DNA from: Martinezella miluonensis
GTDB taxonomy: Bacteria; Pseudomonadota; Alphaproteobacteria; Rhizobiales; Rhizobiaceae
NCBI RefSeq assembly: GCF_900094545.1
Contig: NZ_FMAH01000001.1
Coordinates: forward strand, 62,001 to 126,000
DNA length: 64,000 bases
Reading direction: 5' to 3'
The translations under genes and the position numbers were made by a program. The notes under the pieces were generated by a model. That model did no database searches, had not been told where the DNA came from, and worked only from the letters and a program-made list of their open reading frames with translations. Below are positions 63,053 to 64,000 of this stretch, in pieces (within the stretch, counting starts at the first letter, position 1; every line of letters starts with the position of its first letter).

Positions 63053-64000
63053 CTAGACGGCATGCAGGTAGGCCGCAACCTCGACACGGTTGCGGCCGTT
63101 TCGCTTTGCCTCATAAAGCGCCTTATCGGCAGCGCGAAGAACGTCGTCGAAGCCGATCCCCTTGACGGTGCCGGTGGCGACGCCTGCGCTGACGGTGCAG
63201 ACCAGCGATTTGCCCTCTACCTCGATCGCCCGCGCAGCAAAGGCATCCCGCACCCGTTCCGCGACCTGTTCGGCACGCCCGGGCAAGGTATTGTCGAGCA
63301 CAAGGGCAAACTCCTCGCCACCGAGCCGCGCCACCGTGTCCGAAGGACGCAAGCCCACGGACAATTCCTGGCCGAAAAGCTTGAGCACAAAATCGCCGGC
63401 GGCATGGCCATGCTGATCGTTGATCAATTTGAAGCGATCGATGTCGAAGATGATAACCGCCATGGACGGGCCGAAGGTCCGTCTGCCATGAAGGTCGAAA
63501 AGTGCGCGGCGGTTGAGCAGACCGGTCAAGGAATCTGTGATCGCCTCCTGACGATGCAGCGCCGCCTGGCGCCACTGATGCAGTGCAAGCGACAGCGCCC
63601 CGATCCCGGTCATTCCGGCGATGCAGACGGCGAGGCTGAAATCCTCGGCCCAATTGTTAGGCGCGTGGCCGAGCACGAGCTTGCCATCGGCGATGAGCAC
63701 CGCCGCGCAAAGGCCAAAGGAAATGGCGGTCAAAGTGTAGAGCGCGGTAATGCCATAGAGCGGCGTCGGCGCTTCATGGCGGCTTATCCAATATTCGCGC
63801 GCCGTCAGAAGCAGCAGCAGGCCGATGACGACGTTGTCGCCGATGAAGGCCAGCCCATCATAGCCGGCGAGCATCGGCCCGACCGAAGCGGCAATACCGG
63901 TGAGGCATCCGAGCAGGAAGCGCCACCCGGAGAGCCGGCGCGTGCGAAATTGATAGCCGGCGACCCAGATCGTCGAGAAGCCGATGAAAAACAAGATGAA
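63053..64000 (-). CDS. GGDEF diguanylate cyclase, N-terminus beyond the window
   Basis: At least 315 residues are visible; the frame is still open at the window end. About six membrane helices (a MASE-like sensor region) are followed by a GGDEF domain: DSLTGLLNRRALFDLH, IFDIDRFKLINDQHGHAAGDFVL, active site GGEEF, and DKALYEAKRNGRN. The RPSD five residues before the active site is a product-inhibition I-site. The enzyme makes cyclic di-GMP, and there is no EAL domain. It is convergent with the DUF1772 gene. Confidence 0.92.
   Translation of the reverse strand, partial: FILFFIGFSTIWVAGYQFRTRRLSGWRFLLGCLTGIAASVGPMLAGYDGLAFIGDNVVIGLLLLLTAREYWISRHEAPTPLYGITALYTLTAISFGLCAAVLIADGKLVLGHAPNNWAEDFSLAVCIAGMTGIGALSLALHQWRQAALHRQEAITDSLTGLLNRRALFDLHGRRTFGPSMAVIIFDIDRFKLINDQHGHAAGDFVLKLFGQELSVGLRPSDTVARLGGEEFALVLDNTLPGRAEQVAERVRDAFAARAIEVEGKSLVCTVSAGVATGTVKGIGFDDVLRAADKALYEAKRNGRNRVEVAAYLHAV

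Overview
The window reads as a chromosomal segment of a Rhizobium-group alphaproteobacterium (Rhizobiaceae). The evidence is high GC, a eukaryote-type glutamine synthetase II with a divergent gstI-like gene, a GcrA regulator with clustered GANTC sites, a SAM-II riboswitch, a phoR-pstSCAB-phoU-phoB operon, a RIME-like intergenic element and a fadD-pgi-frk-pyrE order recalled from Sinorhizobium. I see no prophage, insertion sequence, CRISPR array or conjugative module. The species cannot be fixed from the sequence alone.

Layout. 0-8.8 kb: the C-terminal end of a PodJ-like Sel1 protein; a TauE/TIGR02186 pair; a divergent HxlR regulator and reductase; the PdeM/DEXH helicase pair; an Rrf2 regulator with an AhpD-like protein. 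8.8-20 kb: glnII with gstI, a YitT protein, a TPR methyltransferase, a small operon ending in a MATE exporter, pyrD, an S24 autoproteolytic regulator beside a degenerate nuclease-like protein, TerB and a solute-binding protein. 20-33 kb: a chemoreceptor, an MFS/LysR divergon, tRNA-Gly, a dCTP deaminase, a SAM-II switch with metZ, a stand-alone DnaB C-terminal domain, apaG, and argD-argF-hslO. 33-42.5 kb: gcrA, then the complete phosphate system on the minus strand under a three-repeat Pho box, with a divergent polyphosphate kinase 2. 42.5-55 kb: a rhizobial membrane protein of unknown role, a nitronate monooxygenase-like gene behind a 36-bp palindrome, tRNA-Thr, small secreted proteins, a LysR regulator with two DNA-binding domains, and a YehZYXW-type osmoprotectant ABC transporter. 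55-64 kb: fadD, pgi, frk, pyrE, a TetR divergon (NmrA-like plus DUF1772) and a diguanylate cyclase cut by the window end.

How the genes work together. Phosphate sensing (PhoR/PhoB/PhoU), uptake (PstSCAB) and polyphosphate use (PPK2) sit together. Nitrogen assimilation is represented by GSII, with a sigma-54 promoter and a divergent small protein of the type known to inhibit GSII translation. Methionine synthesis is controlled by a SAM-sensing leader, and arginine synthesis is split by an internal terminator. Several small divergons each carry a visible palindrome or direct repeat that is probably the operator of the adjacent regulator.

No wholly new multi-gene system is obvious. The best leads are the double-HTH LysR regulator next to the osmoprotectant transporter, the GANTC cluster ahead of gcrA, mutually exclusive hairpins after the SAM-II aptamer, the 36-bp palindrome sharing a motif with the fadD promoter, and the lone DnaB-like ATPase.
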